Shown piece by piece: positions 36,698 to 46,172 of a DNA stretch of 64,000 nt. Source of the stretch: Saprospiraceae bacterium (GTDB lineage Bacteria > Bacteroidota > Bacteroidia > Chitinophagales > Saprospiraceae); the NCBI GenBank assembly GCA_041392805.1, contig JAWKLJ010000001.1, positions 3,410,001-3,474,000 on the forward strand, written 5' to 3'. Within the stretch, counting starts at the first letter, position 1; every line of letters starts with the position of its first letter. The notes under the pieces were generated by a model. The model saw only the letters and a program-made list of their open reading frames with translations, did not search any database and was not told the DNA's origin. The position numbers and the translations under genes were made by a program.

Positions 36698-37046
36698 AAT
36701 CAGTAGTTTTATCTGCTACTGGACTTTTGACATTCGCTGTTTTGAAAGCGGAACTCGGAAGGTAGAAATGGGAACTCGGAAAGGCTCATGGGCGCAATTT
36801 TCCGACTTTTTAACTGCCGGGGCAGTCCGACTTCTCACTTCTCACTTCTAGCCTGGAAAACAGAGGATTACCAAAAGCGTCAAAAGTCCAAATCTGCTAC
36901 CAAAGCTAAAGAAAAAGCCACTAATACATCGTTCGCCTTTAAACAAACTTGCATTCCCTCTCAGAAATCCGTATTTTTATCCCAATAAGCCAAAAAAGCG
37001 ATTCAAAGGAACGCTAAAAAGGCAAAAAAAAACCTTGGACGCATTA
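36698..37046. other. Intergenic stretch with dispersed repeat and cas2 remnant
   Basis: No intact gene. It contains copy B of the dispersed repeat (36827-36892, reverse complement of 28732-28793) and a short decayed cas2 fragment near 36943-36990. A unit related to the CRISPR trailers (GCGGAACTCGGAAGG) lies near 36747. The first bases hold the 5' flank of the caspase gene. Confidence 0.6.
36943..36990 (+). pseudogene. cas2 remnant upstream of array 1
   Basis: The segment aligns with 52901-52948 inside cas2: TTGCATTC, then a 5-base difference, then CAGAAATCCGTATTTTTA is identical. In the intact gene this codes for CIRIQKSVFLL. Stop codons and lost flanks make it non-functional. It precedes the duplicated leader in the same order as cas2-leader at array 2, with most of the 3' half of cas2 deleted. 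Confidence 0.7.
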
Positions 37047-37148
37047 TTTTTTTAACACATATAACCCGCTAAAAAACGGCAAAATGAGCAATTTTCAGCA
37101 AAAAAACACGCGTAACTTATTGACTGACAATTGCTTCTGAAAATAGCT
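37047..37148 (+). promoter_or_regulatory. CRISPR leader of array 1
   Basis: These 102 bases differ by a single base (CACGCG versus CACACG) from the leader of array 2 at 53119-53220. Identity stops at the 5' end, within the T7-AA that forms the cas2 stop in the other copy. It sits directly before the first repeat and is A/T-rich, as leaders are. It is expected to carry the array promoter and the Cas1-Cas2 integration site. Confidence 0.85.
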
Positions 37149-39009
37149 GTCAGAGTAGTACATCCACTAAAAGAAGGATTAAGACCTTGAAAATCATTAA
37201 ATTCTAATTTTGGTCCAGATGGTCAGAGTAGTACATCCACTAAAAGAAGGATTAAGACCATAATATGAGATTAGCGGTTACTGTTATAAATTAGTCAGAG
37301 TAGTACATCCACTAAAAGAAGGATTAAGACACCGTTTATTTCTGTCATTAATCTCGATTCTTCTTCGTCAGAGTAGTACATCCACTAAAAGAAGGATTAA
37401 GACCCTGGTTTTGCACGCGCTTTGCATTTGTTTGAAGGTCAGAGTAGTACATCCACTAAAAGAAGGATTAAGACCATTGTATTGGCTTCTAAGGTTTCCG
37501 TCGTCGTTTGTGTGTCAGAGTAGTACATCCACTAAAAGAAGGATTAAGACAACAACGGCTTCTTGTATAACTACCTCTTTGAATCGTCAGAGTAGTACAT
37601 CCACTAAAAGAAGGATTAAGACTATTGTTTGCGTCATAGTATACTGAATTCATCCAGCAGTCAGAGTAGTACATCCACTAAAAGAAGGATTAAGACTAAT
37701 GAAGGGCGGCAAATGTACGTCGTAATCGTTGTCAGAGTAGTACATCCACTAAAAGAAGGATTAAGACTTAGGAAAACGACGGATTTCGGTAATTTCAGGA
37801 GTGTCAGAGTAGTACATCCACTAAAAGAAGGATTAAGACAGCAATTTTTACTTAGTTTTTCCACGTTTTCTTGATTGTCAGAGTAGTACATCCACTAAAA
37901 GAAGGATTAAGACCAGTCTTCAGAGAAGGAAAACCCCAGTTTCGATAAAGTCAGAGTAGTACATCCACTAAAAGAAGGATTAAGACGTTGTCTATCATGA
38001 TTTGTAGGTTTTTAAAATCTAGGGTCAGAGTAGTACATCCACTAAAAGAAGGATTAAGACTGCTCGGTTCCAGTCCCGTGGAACTCTCTGGTTTTGGTCA
38101 GAGTAGTACATCCACTAAAAGAAGGATTAAGACTAAACAGCAGTTATTTCTTCCCCGTCTATCATACGGGTCAGAGTAGTACATCCACTAAAAGAAGGAT
38201 TAAGACTAAGAAATAATTCACCTTCAGCTACTCTGTAAGCTAGTCAGAGTAGTACATCCACTAAAAGAAGGATTAAGACACTAGAAGGTTATACTATTCT
38301 ATATAGTTGGCCTTGTCAGAGTAGTACATCCACTAAAAGAAGGATTAAGACCTTCTACATCAGTCTTTTTATTGTATAAATCTACAAAGTCAGAGTAGTA
38401 CATCCACTAAAAGAAGGATTAAGACAAATCTTACGCTAATTCAAGCAAAAACCAACCTAATCGTCAGAGTAGTACATCCACTAAAAGAAGGATTAAGACT
38501 CTTCATACGTACCGTCATTCTCTAACTTGTTAAGGTCAGAGTAGTACATCCACTAAAAGAAGGATTAAGACCCGTGAGCGTTTTCAGTATCAAATTGATT
38601 ACGAAGTGTCAGAGTAGTACATCCACTAAAAGAAGGATTAAGACTGTGCGACATTTCGCCCAATGTCAAAGTTATTATTATCAGAGTAGTACATCCACTA
38701 AAAGAAGGATTAAGACGTGTTGCCGGTTGTCTGATCGGTTTTACACTTACAAATCAGAGTAGTACATCCATTAAAAGAAGGATTAAGACAGGCGGCAAGG
38801 TAATACGAATCATGTCCTGTTCAGAGTCAGAGTAGTACATCCATTAAAAGAAGGATTAAGACTTCGCGTACGGTGACAAATCCATCGTTTTTCTTGACAA
38901 TCAGAGTAGTACATCCATTAAAAGAAGGATTAAGACCTGTTGAAGTCAAATACTTCAGCAATTGGTCCCAAGATCAGAGTAGTACATCCACTAAAAGAAG
39001 GATTAAGAC
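37149..39009 (+). CRISPR. CRISPR array 1: 26 repeats, 25 spacers
   Basis: Repeats are 37 bases, from GTCAGAGTAG to GGATTAAGAC, and spacers are mostly 35-37 bases. The last eight bases ATTAAGAC would be the crRNA 5' tag, as usual for type III. Repeats 1-21 are identical, with CCACTAAAAG in the middle. Repeats 22-26 vary (first base A in four of them; CCATTAAAAG in 23-25), marking the old end. The spacer at 38717-38752 is identical to the last spacer of array 2. A degenerate repeat at 39172-39207 lies beyond the trailer. Polarity, leader and decay all indicate plus-strand transcription. Confidence 0.97.
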
Positions 39010-39171
39010 GGGGGTGGGGTTTAAAGTTTAATGAGTAAGGTTTAGACAGGGTGATGCATATGCTAGAGAAAGGTTCCATGGAAAGCGGAAGTGGGAAGGC
39101 GGAAGTGAGAAGGCGGAAATAGAGGAGTCCGAAGGGCACTGTGCCGGCGGATTTATCCGCCGATTAAGTCT
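39010..39171 (+). repeat. Trailer of array 1
   Basis: The sequence after the last repeat (GGGGGTGGGGTTTAAAG...) recurs after array 2 at 55884-56059 and 56096-56248. It contains GCGGAAGTGGGAA-type units and a perfect hairpin CGGCGGAT-TT-ATCCGCCG at 39145-39162 that could end array transcripts. Confidence 0.75.
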
Positions 39172-39207
39172 GTCAGCGTAGTACATCACTAAAAGAAGGA
39201 TTAAGAC
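39172..39207 (+). repeat. Degenerate CRISPR repeat beyond array 1
   Basis: A 36-base copy of the repeat with GCG for GAG and one base missing in CATCACT. It is followed by the first ~30 bases of a second trailer copy. The same arrangement, with the same two changes, is at 56060-56095. Confidence 0.8.
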
Positions 39208-39557
39208 GGGGGTGGGGTTTAAAGCTTAATGAGTAAGGTATATGCCTGCAAGCTATCGGCCATCTCAAGGAAATAAACCAGGCGCAGTTTAACAATAATA
39301 ATACAGATAAATTAGTGGTTGGAAATTTTAAACCAATTTTAATCTTCAAAATAGCAACCTTTTAATTTAGGATTCGTAAAATAAATTTAAATAGAAAGTA
39401 AGGCTTTTCTTCTCTTTTTCGCATGTACAGATACAAAGTAAATTATTTTCATTAAGCTGCAAAACCTTAATGATCCTACCCCTCATTGCCGCAACTGTCA
39501 TGTAGTAGCAAAACAAAAGTTGATTGAAACCGATTGGGAATATCGGGCAGGGTATAA
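39208..39557. other. Intergenic, A/T-rich, no gene seen
   Basis: After ~30 bases matching the CRISPR trailer, the rest shows no reading frame, hairpin with T-run or known motif that I can support. It separates array 1 from the 3' end of the WYL regulator. Confidence 0.5.
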
Positions 39558-40562
39558 TTAATACCGGTCCAATGCACCTTGCAATTTTGTTTTCATCCGT
39601 TGTCGCAAATGTTCCGGGGATTTAATCTCTGCACTATCGCCAAAGGCAAGAATATTTTGGAAAAATTCATAGTTGGGGATAATCGTTAGTGCTATGATTA
39701 ATCCAAGCGAATCTTCAGCAACGATTTTTTGTGTCCCGTGGATGGGTTTGGTTTTGACATAAGGTGCAGCATCGGTATGAAACCAAATCAGGATTTTTTG
39801 TGCTTGTTGGCCTGCTTTGATGGTGACACCAATGGTGTGAAAGAAGTAATCCTCCCAGTCTATGCCAGGATTGGGAATAAAGGGATCGTTTTTTACGTCA
39901 AGCTGCTCAATTCGATCCAGGGCCAACAACCAGGTGTAGGATTGTTGTGCAGGATAATGCCCGATGACATACCAGCGGTTGCGGTATTCTTTTAAACAAT
40001 AGGGGTGAAACAAAAAACAGGACGCTTCGCCTTTAAAATTGCAGTAGTGAACTTCCAGCACCTTTTTATAAAAAATGGCGGCAAACAAATCGCCAAAAAA
40101 CGATAAGCCCTGGAGGTAAGGATTTTGTTCAAAACTGACAATAGGATAGATTTGATCAACCGAAAAGCCTTTTTGAATCCTGGATAACACCGAATGCGCT
40201 TGCTCAAACAATGGTATCCCCTCAAACCTGGATAAAATGAGCGAGGCTTCCTGCAACTGATTGATCTCTGTTTCATTAAACGGCTGCTTGTCGATAGAAA
40301 AGCGGAGATCGTGGTACCGATAGTAGCTTCTTTTTCCATCGCGGAACCGACCAATCTCTGCGGCATAACCAGACTCGGACTCCATGAACTTTATATCCTC
40401 AAAGATTTGGCGCCGACTGATGGTGAGCACCGTTCCAGAAAATTCCGAGACGGCATGCGAACAGGCTTCTATGAGGTCCTCTATAAAATATTTTTTCCCT
40501 GGATTGCGAAAGCAACTATCCAGCTTTCGATAACGAATGATGGCATTTTTGTGATTTCCCAT
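39558..40562 (-). CDS. WYL-domain transcriptional regulator next to the cas operon
   Basis: From the ATG at 40562, 334 residues. An N-terminal winged helix-like region (~1-90, with LTISRRQIFEDIKFMESE as probable recognition helix) is followed by a WYL domain (~155-225, FHPYCLKEYRNRWYVIGHY) and a WCX-like C-terminal extension (~250-330). WYL regulators bind nucleic-acid or nucleotide ligands and often control CRISPR and other defence operons. It is divergent from cas6 with a 143-base gap that contains the likely cas promoter, so regulation of cas6-cas2 is a reasonable inference. The upstream ATG at 40658 would add 32 residues that do not look like the family. Confidence 0.85.
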   Translation of the reverse strand: MGNHKNAIIRYRKLDSCFRNPGKKYFIEDLIEACSHAVSEFSGTVLTISRRQIFEDIKFMESESGYAAEIGRFRDGKRSYYRYHDLRFSIDKQPFNETEINQLQEASLILSRFEGIPLFEQAHSVLSRIQKGFSVDQIYPIVSFEQNPYLQGLSFFGDLFAAIFYKKVLEVHYCNFKGEASCFLFHPYCLKEYRNRWYVIGHYPAQQSYTWLLALDRIEQLDVKNDPFIPNPGIDWEDYFFHTIGVTIKAGQQAQKILIWFHTDAAPYVKTKPIHGTQKIVAEDSLGLIIALTIIPNYEFFQNILAFGDSAEIKSPEHLRQRMKTKLQGALDRY

Positions 40563-40604
40563 GTCGGAAAACTTTTCATACAAAGGTAATACATATCTAT
40601 GCAG

Positions 40605-40633
40605 TTTGGCTGCACAGGTGTGAATTATGTTTG
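40605..40633 (+). promoter_or_regulatory. Probable promoter of the cas operon
   Basis: TTTG at 40605-40608 and TATGTTTG at 40626-40633, 17 bases apart, fit the Bacteroidota -33/-7 pattern (TTTG / TAnnTTTG). The cas6 ATG is 72 bases downstream. It overlaps the region between the WYL regulator start and cas6, where that regulator would be expected to bind. Confidence 0.55.
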
Positions 40634-40705
40634 CACTAGGAATAGTACAGGCGGCCATCGTTCAAAAATTGTCCTTACACCACAAAATAATAAATACCAC
40701 TTGCT

Positions 40706-41413
40706 ATGCCAAAACTTAGATATCTCCGAATCCGATTTGCCCAACCCATTTTCGCCTATGATATCCCCAAATTCCGAGCGGCTGTCATTGAAAAAACGGA
40801 AAGGGTTTCTGCGCTTTTTCACAACCACAAGGACGATACCGAAGTCCTGTACCGCTACCCGCTGATCCAATATAAGGTAACCAACAAAAAAGCGAGTATT
40901 ATCTGCCTGGAAGAAGGTTCGGATGATATACACTACCTGCTGCAACACCGCGAACTGGACCTGCGCGTGGGCGATTCCACGAATAGCTACACCGTAGAGG
41001 ACGTAGATTTGCATTACCATATGGTCCAAACCTGGCATACTACCTTCGAATACAGTCTGCTCAATTGGATAGCACTCAACCAAAAACACCACCAGCGTTT
41101 TAAGGAACTGGAAGGCGACGAAAAAGCCCAAATCGAATTGTTGTCAAGCATCTTGCGCGGAAATATCCTGGCCTTTGCCAAGGGCATCAACTGGTGGGTA
41201 GAAGACACCATTGCGGTAGAGATCACCAAAATCAAGGAGATCAAAACCCTCCCCATCCACAAAAACTACAAAGACGTACTCACCTTCAGCCTCAACTTTC
41301 GGACCAATGTCAGTCTGCCCGATTACATCGGCCTGGGAAAACGGGTCAGCATCGGCTTTGGAACGGTGAAACAATTTAGATCTAATTCCAAAAAAATGAT
41401 TGAAAATGGATAA
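40706..41413 (+). CDS. cas6: CRISPR RNA endonuclease Cas6
   Basis: A 235-residue member of the Cas6 RAMP family, which cuts the repeat in the pre-crRNA to leave an 8-base 5' tag. Two ferredoxin-like halves are expected. The C-terminal glycine-rich loop GLGKRVSIGFGTVKQF near residue 213 is the family hallmark. There are several histidines in the middle (e.g. LHYHMVQTWHTTF), but the catalytic one cannot be assigned by eye. It is the first gene of the operon, and its stop overlaps the cas10 start. Confidence 0.88.
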   Translation: MPKLRYLRIRFAQPIFAYDIPKFRAAVIEKTERVSALFHNHKDDTEVLYRYPLIQYKVTNKKASIICLEEGSDDIHYLLQHRELDLRVGDSTNSYTVEDVDLHYHMVQTWHTTFEYSLLNWIALNQKHHQRFKELEGDEKAQIELLSSILRGNILAFAKGINWWVEDTIAVEITKIKEIKTLPIHKNYKDVLTFSLNFRTNVSLPDYIGLGKRVSIGFGTVKQFRSNSKKMIENG

Positions 41414-44105
41414 TACCAGAGAAAAAATAGTGCTGGCTGCACTACTACACGATATTGGCAAGTTTTGGCAGAGGGGAGACGATTTTTTGAGTAAATCTCC
41501 ATACATCGAAAACCCTAATCAAGATTGGGGCTGGCTGGTACCGAATAACCCTAAAACAGGCTACCCTACCCGCCAACATGCTATTTGGACCTGGCAGTTT
41601 TTTTCACGATTCAAAAACCATTTTATAAACCTCCGGTTCCAATATGATAGAAGTAAAACAGATTTACAAAGCATATCGGCTAAACATCACCAACCCGATT
41701 GCCTTGAAGCAGCCATCATTCAAATGGCAGATCATTGGAGTTCGGCAATTGACAGAAGAAAAATAGAATACAATGAGGAAGAAAACCTGGATTCGGTAAA
41801 AAATCTTCCGCAGCATTGGACAGGATATGCCTATAAGAAAATCCCTTTGCATTCCATTTTCAATGACCTAAAAGTAAAAGACAAAGAAGATAAACTCAAG
41901 TTAGCGAACAAGCCATTTGTCTTCAAAATCAACCCTTTATCTATTCAGGAAGAAGATATATTTCCAGACCTCTTAGATGATACTTTATTCAAAGTAAGAA
42001 ATGAAAAAGGCCTTGAAAGTGACTATCGAAAGCTATGGGAACAATTTGAACAGGAGTTTGCATTATTGCCCACAGGTAGCTTTGATGGCTTCTTTGTATC
42101 GCTTTTAGCGCTTTTGAAAAAATATACCTGGTGCATTCCTTCCAGTACAATGGATATGCCGAATGTTAGTTTGTTTGAACACCTAAAAACAACAGCTGCT
42201 TTTGCGGCTTGCTTGTATGATTTTTGGGTAACAAATGAACAGGCATTTGAATTTGAGGGAGCTTCTTTAAAATTAAAGCCCAATATTGATCCTGTTTTAA
42301 TGTGCTGCCTGGATTTAAGTGGCATCCAAAAATTCATTTATGATATTACGTCCAGAAAAGCGTCCCAAAGTTTAAAAGGTCGGTCCTTTTATCTGCAGTT
42401 GTTATTAGATAATTTATTATCCTTAATCCTAACGCACGAAAAAATACAACAAACCCAAGCCAACATTATTTACAGCAGTGGAGGAACGGCATATTTCCTT
42501 TTGCCCAACACCCCCAATGTTGAAAAAGGTTTAGTGGAAGCTTATCAGATGATCCAGCAATTTGCCTGGGATGAGCATAAGGGAAAGATCTTCCCCGCTT
42601 TAAGTTGGTTGAGTTTTCGGTATGAATTTCATGCCACGGACGGGAGTATTAAATCCAACCAGGCCGCAGATTTAAGAACTTTAGGGGACCTATGGCAAAA
42701 AGTATCCGAGTTGGCGGGGATACAGAAAAGGAAGAAGTTTAAGTCCTTGCTTACGCAAACATTTGATGATTTCTTTTCGGAAAAAGGAAGGACTGCCCAA
42801 CAGGCACAAACCACAGCTACCTGCGCAGTAACCGGTGAACCCATTCTCGGAAAAGCGGAGAACATTGGCCGAGATGATACCGAAGAAAATAGAACCCTAG
42901 TTTTGCCTTCTGTAAAATATCAAACTGATCTTGGAAGAAACCTTAAAGATTGCCAGTACCTTATTCAATGGATGGGAAAAGGCGACAAACTCTTTGATTC
43001 CATAAATTACTGCTCACGTATAACTTCAGATATCAATGATACCAACAATCGAAAACTAGTATCTGAACCCTCTGCTATTTTTTCACAATTTAACGACACG
43101 GACTTTTTAGTAAATCACACCGCTGATCATGCTGCCTATACTTTTCATTTCTATGGTGGTAATAAGCAACCGGAAATGATTGATGAAGAGAGAGGGGAAA
43201 ATCGTGTTAAAACCCTAGAAGAATTATGTTACACTGATCCTGTTAAAAAGGAGTTTTCAAAACTAGGCATCCTGAGAATGGACGTCGACAACCTGGGAAA
43301 GATTTTCAGGGATGGCTTTGATGAAAAAAACAAATCCTTTTCGGCCTATGCTACCTTATCCTTTTTGCTGGATCTGTTTTTTAGTGGCTATATCAATTCC
43401 ATCTGGGAAGGAAAGGAAAAATTCAAATCGCATGTATCCATTCTCTATTCGGGGGGCGACGACCTTTTTGCCCTCGGCCGCTGGGATGTGCTTTTAAACT
43501 TCGCTGCTAAAGTCCAAAAATCATTTTCTGCCTTTACCGGACGAACCGATATCAGCCTTTCGGGAGGTATGGTCATTGTAGACCGAAAATTTCCAATCTA
43601 CAAGGCTGCCGCACTCGCAGGAGAAGCAGAAGATAAGGCCAAGGCATATGAAAGTTCGAAATGGGGCGATAAAAACGCCATCTGCTTTTTTGATGAAACA
43701 ATTAGCTGGAACAGGGAATTTGAATTTGTCAAAGACACAAAGAAAAAGTTCTTTAGATTCATCAAGGACGAACAGTTAAACCGTTCCCTTCTTCACCAAT
43801 TGCAGCGCTATAAATCCCTCAAAGATTTTGGAGAGCATCGACAAAAAAAAGAGGGCAAAGCAAAGGACTTTAGTTACAAATGGCATAGTGCTTACTACCT
43901 GAAACGATTTGCAGATAGGCACCAGAATAGGCCAGAAGGGGTCAAAACATTACTACAAGAATTACAAGAGCGGATCTTGCACGAGAGGGAATTTGACAGT
44001 GCTGACCGCTATTTGGATTTGGTCGCTTTGGCCGCCCGTTGGGCGGAGTATGAGTTGAAAATAATCGAGTCCGCAAAACCAAAAACAGAACAGCCATCAA
44101 ATTGA
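41406..44105 (+). CDS. cas10: Cas10/Csm1, type III-A large subunit
   Basis: About 899 residues. An HD nuclease motif (LLHDIGKF, His15-Asp16) is at the N-terminus. Two Palm-like domains follow; LDLSGIQKFIYDI near 303 opens the first, and LGILRMDVDNLGKIFRDG near 622 the second. The cyclase motif GGDD is at about 683-686 (ILYSGGDDLF). It is the scaffold of the Csm complex; on target RNA binding it cuts ssDNA (HD) and makes cyclic oligoadenylates (GGDD). Both motifs are intact, so both activities are expected. The start codon is taken at 41406; an ATG two codons upstream (41400) is possible. It overlaps cas6 by 8 bases. Confidence 0.93.
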   Translation: MDNTREKIVLAALLHDIGKFWQRGDDFLSKSPYIENPNQDWGWLVPNNPKTGYPTRQHAIWTWQFFSRFKNHFINLRFQYDRSKTDLQSISAKHHQPDCLEAAIIQMADHWSSAIDRRKIEYNEEENLDSVKNLPQHWTGYAYKKIPLHSIFNDLKVKDKEDKLKLANKPFVFKINPLSIQEEDIFPDLLDDTLFKVRNEKGLESDYRKLWEQFEQEFALLPTGSFDGFFVSLLALLKKYTWCIPSSTMDMPNVSLFEHLKTTAAFAACLYDFWVTNEQAFEFEGASLKLKPNIDPVLMCCLDLSGIQKFIYDITSRKASQSLKGRSFYLQLLLDNLLSLILTHEKIQQTQANIIYSSGGTAYFLLPNTPNVEKGLVEAYQMIQQFAWDEHKGKIFPALSWLSFRYEFHATDGSIKSNQAADLRTLGDLWQKVSELAGIQKRKKFKSLLTQTFDDFFSEKGRTAQQAQTTATCAVTGEPILGKAENIGRDDTEENRTLVLPSVKYQTDLGRNLKDCQYLIQWMGKGDKLFDSINYCSRITSDINDTNNRKLVSEPSAIFSQFNDTDFLVNHTADHAAYTFHFYGGNKQPEMIDEERGENRVKTLEELCYTDPVKKEFSKLGILRMDVDNLGKIFRDGFDEKNKSFSAYATLSFLLDLFFSGYINSIWEGKEKFKSHVSILYSGGDDLFALGRWDVLLNFAAKVQKSFSAFTGRTDISLSGGMVIVDRKFPIYKAAALAGEAEDKAKAYESSKWGDKNAICFFDETISWNREFEFVKDTKKKFFRFIKDEQLNRSLLHQLQRYKSLKDFGEHRQKKEGKAKDFSYKWHSAYYLKRFADRHQNRPEGVKTLLQELQERILHEREFDSADRYLDLVALAARWAEYELKIIESAKPKTEQPSN

Positions 44106-44129
44106 TTTTTTTACTATAAAAGAATAAAT

Positions 44130-44504
44130 ATGAATCCAATAAAATCAGAATGGATTACCCAAGCGGGTAACATTGACAATTCGGTCGTCCATTGGGCGGA
44201 GGAAACCGGGAAAAAATTGGCAGAAGGGAAATTAACTTCTTCAACCATTCGCCGATTTTTCGGAGAAATGAGAAGGATTCAATCAAATTTCTCAAAGAAC
44301 AATGAAGATGTACCAATGCTGAAAGCAAAGCTGGCATATGATGTTGGACGTAAAAAAGAGCCTGGTGTGAAGGATTTTTACCGCATCCTCTCACCAGGAA
44401 TAGAAGCAGTACAAAACAACGAAGACAACTTTAACCGCTTTGTTAAAATTGCAGAATCCATAGTCGCATTTCACAAACTTCATTATAAAGGTAAAGAGGA
44501 TTAA
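44130..44504 (+). CDS. csm2: Csm2 small subunit
   Basis: A 124-residue all-helical protein, 24 bases after cas10. The pattern LTSSTIRRFFGEMRRIQSNF, followed by LKAKLAYDVGRK and an acidic C-terminal helix, is typical of Csm2, the small subunit lining the Csm complex belly. Its presence separates type III-A from III-B (Cmr5). Confidence 0.88.
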   Translation: MNPIKSEWITQAGNIDNSVVHWAEETGKKLAEGKLTSSTIRRFFGEMRRIQSNFSKNNEDVPMLKAKLAYDVGRKKEPGVKDFYRILSPGIEAVQNNEDNFNRFVKIAESIVAFHKLHYKGKED

Positions 44505-44525
44505 TTAACTCAAAAAAGCAATAGC

Positions 44526-45164
44526 ATGGCAATCTTAGAAAAGAAAATCGCCTTCAAAGGCATATTAAAAATATTGACTGGCATCCATATTGGTGATAGC
44601 AAAGACCAAGTGCAAATTGGGGGCGTAGATGCTCCAGTTGTCAGACGCAAGGACAACAACCAGCCGTATATTCCGGGCAGTTCCATTAAAGGCAAAATAA
44701 GATGTCTTTTAGAACAAGTTATCGGGAAAGCTGAGTTAGGTGGAAATCCCCATATAAACAATCTTTTTGGTTTTGCTAAAGATGAAAAACCAAGTAAATT
44801 AATTGTACGTGATGCTTATCTGACAGCGGTTAGTGCCGATAAACTGGAAAAATCCAATTTCACTGACTATCCCTATACAGAAGTCAAATTTGAAAATACG
44901 ATTGACCGAATTAACGGAAGTGCCGGGAATCCCCGCAAAATTGAACGGGTTCCAGTCGGTACTGAATTTGCACTCGAATTTATCATCAATAAATGGGATA
45001 ACGACCATGAGGAGGAATTAATCAGCATGTTAAAAGAAGGGATTACCTTACTGGAAAGTGATTATTTGGGTGGAAGCGGCTCAAGAGGCTATGGACAAGT
45101 AGAAATTGAAATCGATTTTACTAAGCCTATCATTTTATATCCAAAATCTTCCATCCATGCCTAA
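44526..45164 (+). CDS. csm3: Csm3 backbone RNase subunit
   Basis: A 212-residue RAMP-fold Cas7-type subunit that coats crRNA and cleaves the target RNA every 6 bases. The catalytic aspartate is Asp35 in IGGVDAPVVR. IPGSSIKGKIR near 51-61 is the Cas7 signature and the glycine-rich loop GGSGSRGYGQV is near the C-terminus. Its length is normal for Csm3. The last 8 bases overlap the csm4 start. Confidence 0.93.
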   Translation: MAILEKKIAFKGILKILTGIHIGDSKDQVQIGGVDAPVVRRKDNNQPYIPGSSIKGKIRCLLEQVIGKAELGGNPHINNLFGFAKDEKPSKLIVRDAYLTAVSADKLEKSNFTDYPYTEVKFENTIDRINGSAGNPRKIERVPVGTEFALEFIINKWDNDHEEELISMLKEGITLLESDYLGGSGSRGYGQVEIEIDFTKPIILYPKSSIHA

Positions 45165-46170
45165 AAAAAGATTCCGGGTTTATCGCCTGTATTTCAATAC
45201 CCCATTGCACATTGGTGATATACGTCCTGACGATTATGGTAATTCGGAAAGCTTTATTCGCTCAGATACGCTACTGGCCGCTATCACAGCTATGCTGGGG
45301 CAGTGTGGCAAAATTGACCAGGCGTTCGATGGCAATTTCAACTTTCAAATCAGTAGCTTATTTCCTTTTACAACCATTGAAGACACAGTCATTTATTTTT
45401 TTCCAAAGCTTTCCATCCCCTTGCCACTGAAAACTAAACCTGGGGAACTGATCAGTTTTGCCAAAAAACTAAAAAAATTGCAATGGTTGGACTTCGATTA
45501 TTTTGAAGCTCAATTGAATCAAAGAGAATTTGAGGTATTCGGAGATAAGGATCAAAAGGATCTGCAAGGGAAATTTTGTTCTTCTAAAAAATTACCTGAC
45601 TTTATTACCCCTCAAATAGCGCAGCGGGTGACCATCCCCAGGGATCGAAGCAATGGGGAAGATCCAACGCCATTTTATATGGAACGGCTATTTTTCCAAT
45701 CGGGCTCAGGTTTGTTTTTCCTGGCGGAAGGCAAAGATTTTGGTCTCTTAGAGGATGGATTAGAATTATTGCAATATGAAGGACTCGGAACGGATAGGAC
45801 TATTGGAAATGGTGGTTTTAAATTTGAAAAAGAGGATGAGGAGCTTGAGCTAGAAATTCCCAGCAGTACTTACTGTACGAATCTCTCTCTTTTTTGTCCG
45901 GAAGATTCTGCTCAATTAGAAAAAATGTTACATGAAAACGCCACCTATGACACCATCAAAAGGGGCGGTTGGATCACCACGGAAGGGGCTCAGACCCTTC
46001 GCAAAAAAGCAGTTTACATGTTTACTGAAGGCAGTATTTTCAGTGGGGATGCCAGCCCTAAGGGCCGAAAAGTCATCAATCTTTCTCCTGATGCAGCTTT
46101 CATTGAAAAAAAATTACCTCACAGCATTTATCGATGTGGGCATAGTATTTTTTTACCCGTCAAATTGTAA
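45157..46170 (+). CDS. csm4: Csm4 (Cas5-type) crRNA 5'-tag subunit
   Basis: From the ATG at 45157, 337 residues. The N-terminal RAMP strand (RVYRLYFNTPLHIGD), SFIRSDTLLAAI near residue 30 and the glycine-rich loop GLGTDRTIGNGGF near 208-220 fit Csm4, which caps the crRNA 5' tag and contacts Cas10. The in-frame ATG at 45106 lies deep inside csm3 and is not chosen. Two bases separate it from csm5. Confidence 0.88.
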   Translation: MPKKRFRVYRLYFNTPLHIGDIRPDDYGNSESFIRSDTLLAAITAMLGQCGKIDQAFDGNFNFQISSLFPFTTIEDTVIYFFPKLSIPLPLKTKPGELISFAKKLKKLQWLDFDYFEAQLNQREFEVFGDKDQKDLQGKFCSSKKLPDFITPQIAQRVTIPRDRSNGEDPTPFYMERLFFQSGSGLFFLAEGKDFGLLEDGLELLQYEGLGTDRTIGNGGFKFEKEDEELELEIPSSTYCTNLSLFCPEDSAQLEKMLHENATYDTIKRGGWITTEGAQTLRKKAVYMFTEGSIFSGDASPKGRKVINLSPDAAFIEKKLPHSIYRCGHSIFLPVKL

Positions 46171-46172
46171 AA

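Noticed and set aside
37411..38762. Several reading frames across CRISPR array 1
   Set aside because: They translate the repeat itself (recurring SSTSTKRRIKT or VVHPLKEGLR) and shift with spacers; they are not genes.
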